From assembly GCA_944392285.1 (NCBI GenBank), contig CALXWF010000046.1, forward strand, positions 1 through 8,440: 8,440 nt of DNA, read 5' to 3'. Positions 6,621-8,440 of this stretch are shown piece after piece (position 1 is the stretch's first letter; each line of letters starts with the position of its first letter). This stretch comes from an uncultured Alphaproteobacteria bacterium (GTDB lineage: Bacteria; Pseudomonadota; Alphaproteobacteria; RF32; CAG-239). Both the position numbers and the translations under genes were made by a program. Below the pieces are notes generated by a model that had not been told where the DNA came from, made no database searches, and saw only the letters and a list, made by a program, of their open reading frames with translations.

Positions 6621-7295
6621 ATGGCAAATTATTTTGTACAAGTTAAGGGCACAAAGCTGTCTTATGTTAATGAGGATAATGAGCAAGACAGTTATGTTTT
6701 TGATTTTACTTACGCACATTTTTTGAAAATCAACGGGCGTTTGTATGTTCGGAACAATGAAGATTATATCCCTCTTCATTGTGCGGATGACCCTCATCCG
6801 GTTGGTGATTTAAGCCGAACAGTTGCTGCAGGAGGTAAGGTTTTTCAAACATCATCTGCAGGTGCATTTCCGATTGATAAGACGCGTTACGTGTTTGCGG
6901 AGGGTAATAAATTTTTGTGCTTAGATAAGGGAATTTATTATCTTCAAGGTGATTCTTATTGCCGGTGTGAAACAGATTATGCCCTTAAAGATAACCTTAA
7001 TTGGTGGGTTGCCGTGGCCGATAATCGGTTTTATTTGTTTAAGCTCTTAGATGGTAAAAAACATTTTGTTCGTGGTTTTACAGAATGTTTGGCAGAAGGG
7101 CTTTATTTGGACGGGAATGAGGCTTGGCAGCTTGTGGACGGTGTCGGTTTGACAATTGTTTGCAAAAATGACGCTTGCTATAAAGTCGTATATGACAAAG
7201 TCAGAGACAGGCTTATTTTTTATTGTCGTTATGATAATGAAGATTTTTCTTTGCTCTATGCGAAAAAAAACGGCAAGTATGTTCCTTTGGATTAA
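6621..7295 (+). CDS. Hypothetical protein, 224 residues, probably beta-rich
   Basis: I do not recognise this protein. It has no signal peptide, lipobox or membrane helix, so it is probably cytosolic. It is dense in aromatic residues and in short strand-turn-strand patterns: GRLYVRNNEDYIPL (39-52), NKFLCLDKGIYYLQG (96-110), NRFYLFKLLDGKKHFVRG (135-152) and FSLLYAKKNGKYVPL (209-223). This looks like a degenerate repeated beta-meander, in the manner of WG-type or propeller-like repeats, though no clean repeat can be set out. Cysteines (54, 100, 114, 116, 156, 181, 186, 202) are fairly numerous for a cytosolic protein, and CRC (114-116) might bind metal. The start is the ATG at 6621. An upstream TTG at 6579 lies before the predicted transcription start and would add an AT-rich, unlikely N-terminus. 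The Shine-Dalgarno is weak (AAGAG, close to the ATG). It is a single-gene unit with its own promoter and terminator. Confidence 0.8.
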   Translation: MANYFVQVKGTKLSYVNEDNEQDSYVFDFTYAHFLKINGRLYVRNNEDYIPLHCADDPHPVGDLSRTVAAGGKVFQTSSAGAFPIDKTRYVFAEGNKFLCLDKGIYYLQGDSYCRCETDYALKDNLNWWVAVADNRFYLFKLLDGKKHFVRGFTECLAEGLYLDGNEAWQLVDGVGLTIVCKNDACYKVVYDKVRDRLIFYCRYDNEDFSLLYAKKNGKYVPLD

Positions 7296-7298
7296 GTT

Positions 7299-7329
7299 AA
7301 AAAAGCTCCGAAAATCGCGGAGCTTTTTT
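7299..7329. terminator. Bidirectional intrinsic terminator
   Basis: A 12-bp perfect stem (7299-7310 with 7318-7329, core AGCTCCG/CGGAGCT) has a 7-base loop and carries A- and T-runs at its two ends. It starts three bases after the stop of the rightward 224-residue gene and ends two bases before the stop of the leftward GtrA gene, so it serves both. Confidence 0.9.
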
Positions 7330-7331
7330 GT

Positions 7332-7787
7332 TTATTTGAAAATGGAAAGCCATTTTTGCCAAATGGAAACTTTTTCTTGTTTGAAGGCAAAATGCTTGAA
7401 CATCAGATAATTGTTTATGGTGATTATGCTTAAGGCCAAAGCTTGAGCCAAAAAGACATTTAACTTCAAATAAGTTACCAAAACCTCTAAAATAACGGCG
7501 TTTAAAATATAGCTGATTGTCCAGGTTAAAACGCTTTTTAAATATTCTTTCAAATGGTTGCCGTCGGTTTCAAAAACTAAAAATTTATAGGCCAAAAAAG
7601 CCGTGAAAGATGACAGCATCCAAGATAAAAACAAGCTAAATTGATAATGAAACGTTGTAAGGGAAAAAGTCAGCGCGGCAAATAATATATAGCGGATTCC
7701 CGTGTTGGCCAGACCGACTATCAGGAATCTGATCCTTTCATCTAAGGAAAACCAGTTGCTTTTTACTTGGGTGTAAACAAAATGCAT
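7332..7787 (-). CDS. GtrA-family four-helix membrane protein
   Basis: This is a small polytopic inner-membrane protein of the GtrA family (151 residues, normal for the family). Known members act in cell-surface polysaccharide modification, where GtrA is thought to flip undecaprenyl-phosphate-linked glucose. The sequence shows the usual entry RFLIVGLANTGIRYILF (20-36) and four hydrophobic helices (about 19-42, 48-70, 84-106 and 110-130). It also has the paired aromatic/basic motifs KFLVF (68-72) after helix 2 and KHFAF (131-135) after helix 4. The ATG at 7787 has a strong ribosome site (AGGAG). No glycosyltransferase partner is visible, so the lipid-linked sugar cannot be named. It lies 65 bases downstream of the partial transporter gene on the same strand and may be co-transcribed with it. 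Confidence 0.85.
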   Translation of the reverse strand: MHFVYTQVKSNWFSLDERIRFLIVGLANTGIRYILFAALTFSLTTFHYQFSLFLSWMLSSFTAFLAYKFLVFETDGNHLKEYLKSVLTWTISYILNAVILEVLVTYLKLNVFLAQALALSIITINNYLMFKHFAFKQEKVSIWQKWLSIFK

Positions 7788-7794
7788 TTTTTAT

Positions 7795-7799
7795 CTCCT
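7795..7799 (-). promoter_or_regulatory. Ribosome binding site of the GtrA gene
   Basis: AGGAG on the minus strand, 7 bases before the ATG at 7787. It is the best Shine-Dalgarno in the window. Confidence 0.75.
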
Positions 7800-7828
7800 G
7801 AAAACATGGATGAGATATAAGTATCCTT

Positions 7829-7858
7829 TTAGGGGCTTCAAGATTAGGGGCTTCAAGA
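7829..7858. repeat. Perfect 15-bp tandem duplication
   Basis: The unit TTAGGGGCTTCAAGA occurs twice head to tail (7829-7843 and 7844-7858). On the minus strand the first copy met by a ribosome contains the stop codon of the transporter gene. The unit is five codons long, so the second copy repeats the same TGA and TAA in frame. No hairpin or T-run is present, so it is not a terminator. Confidence 0.95.
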
Positions 7859-8440
7859 GTTGGTTTCTTGTTTTTCTTTAGGCTCAGGTGTTTCTTCTTT
7901 TTGGTGGCCGCGCAGATTGGCTAAAAACTGGGTTTCTATCTTCATATATTGATTAAACAGCCATTTGGATTGTGATAGCAATGCCACAGAAAAAATAACC
8001 AAAATAACGGTTACTTTGGGGTTCTCGGTCAAAAATTGGTGAACTACCGTGCTGATGAAAAACAGAACAACCATCAAACGAAAACTTGTCATTAAAATAA
8101 GCGGCAGACGGTTGAGCTTTTTGGCTGTCCAGAGTTTGTAATATATCAGCGCTACATGATGATTTGAGATAAAAAAGTTTTTCTCTTTATGGGCTTCATC
8201 CGTGATGCTGATTATGCCAAGCTTTTCTTCTACCTTGCGCAGAAAAGAGCGGTGCGTTTCAGCTTGGTCAAGGTGGCGATTAAAATGACAATAAACCTCG
8301 GCTGCTTTTTCGCGCAGAAAAATCGGTAAGATTGTTTCCCAGCCGATGAGGCCTTTTAAAAACGGTGCCATTAAGACCAAGGCCGTGCCGGTGGTGGCAA
8401 TACGCGCATATAAGTTTGGCAGCATTTCATGGAAAAACGG
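7853..8440 (-). CDS. Partial membrane transporter, probable CPA2 cation:proton antiporter C-terminus
   Basis: Only the last 195 residues are in the window. The frame stays open through the right edge (five codons, PFFHE, precede the first Met at 8425), so the gene almost certainly starts outside it. The visible part has a hydrophobic helix (IATTGTALVLMAPFLKGLIG), a polar loop of about 60 residues, two more helices (LILMTSFRLMVVLFFISTVV and VTVILVIFSVALLSQ), then SKWLFNQYMKIETQFLANLRG and a Glu/Lys-rich cytosolic tail. The pattern of a final helix followed by a basic amphipathic stretch ending IE-x-x-FL-x-NL resembles the tail of Kef-like CPA2 sodium/potassium:proton antiporters, by family recollection only. 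The ion-binding core lies outside, so the assignment is moderate. It precedes the GtrA gene on the same strand, with a 15-bp tandem duplication over its stop. Confidence 0.6.
   Translation of the reverse strand, partial: PFFHEMLPNLYARIATTGTALVLMAPFLKGLIGWETILPIFLREKAAEVYCHFNRHLDQAETHRSFLRKVEEKLGIISITDEAHKEKNFFISNHHVALIYYKLWTAKKLNRLPLILMTSFRLMVVLFFISTVVHQFLTENPKVTVILVIFSVALLSQSKWLFNQYMKIETQFLANLRGHQKEETPEPKEKQETNS

Noticed and set aside
1..8440. CRISPR array, insertion sequence, rRNA or prophage genes
   Set aside because: No spaced direct repeats, transposase motifs, terminal inverted repeats, rRNA segments or phage proteins are visible. The only exact tandem repeat noticed is the 15-bp duplication at 7829-7858.

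Overview
The window is typical of an AT-rich Gram-negative bacterium. It carries a complete tripartite efflux system that ends in an outer-membrane lipoprotein, which requires a two-membrane envelope. Protein style and low G+C suggest an uncultured, possibly gut-associated alphaproteobacterium. That placement is a guess from general resemblance and was not tested.

Layout, left to right. Positions 1-346 hold no convincing protein gene but are dense in RNA-like structure. A G+C-rich stretch (about 17-171) has a TATAAT box just upstream, several mutually compatible stems and its own intrinsic terminator, so it looks like a free-standing structured RNA. A bidirectional terminator (303-345) follows and also serves an unrecognised 114-residue protein gene on the minus strand (347-691). 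A 151-base divergent region then leads into the plus-strand operon macA (843-2024), macB (2027-3970) and a NodT/TolC-type outer-membrane lipoprotein (3972-5333). These genes are separated by 2 and 1 bases and together supply periplasmic adaptor, ATP-driven inner-membrane pump and outer-membrane duct. The operon ends directly against a convergent minus-strand gene for a membrane-anchored metallophosphoesterase (5334-6443), with no base between the two stop codons.

From 6444 to 6620 a compact divergent promoter region drives the phosphoesterase leftward and an unrecognised 224-residue soluble protein (6621-7295) rightward. A near-perfect bidirectional terminator (7299-7329) separates that gene from a minus-strand pair: a GtrA-family four-helix membrane protein (7332-7787) and, upstream of it, the C-terminal part of a multi-pass transporter, probably a CPA2-type cation:proton antiporter, which runs off the right edge. 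A perfect 15-base tandem duplication covers the stop codon of that transporter.

Most of the window is ordinary envelope and transport biology. The parts most worth follow-up are the structured RNA candidate at the left end and the two orphan proteins.
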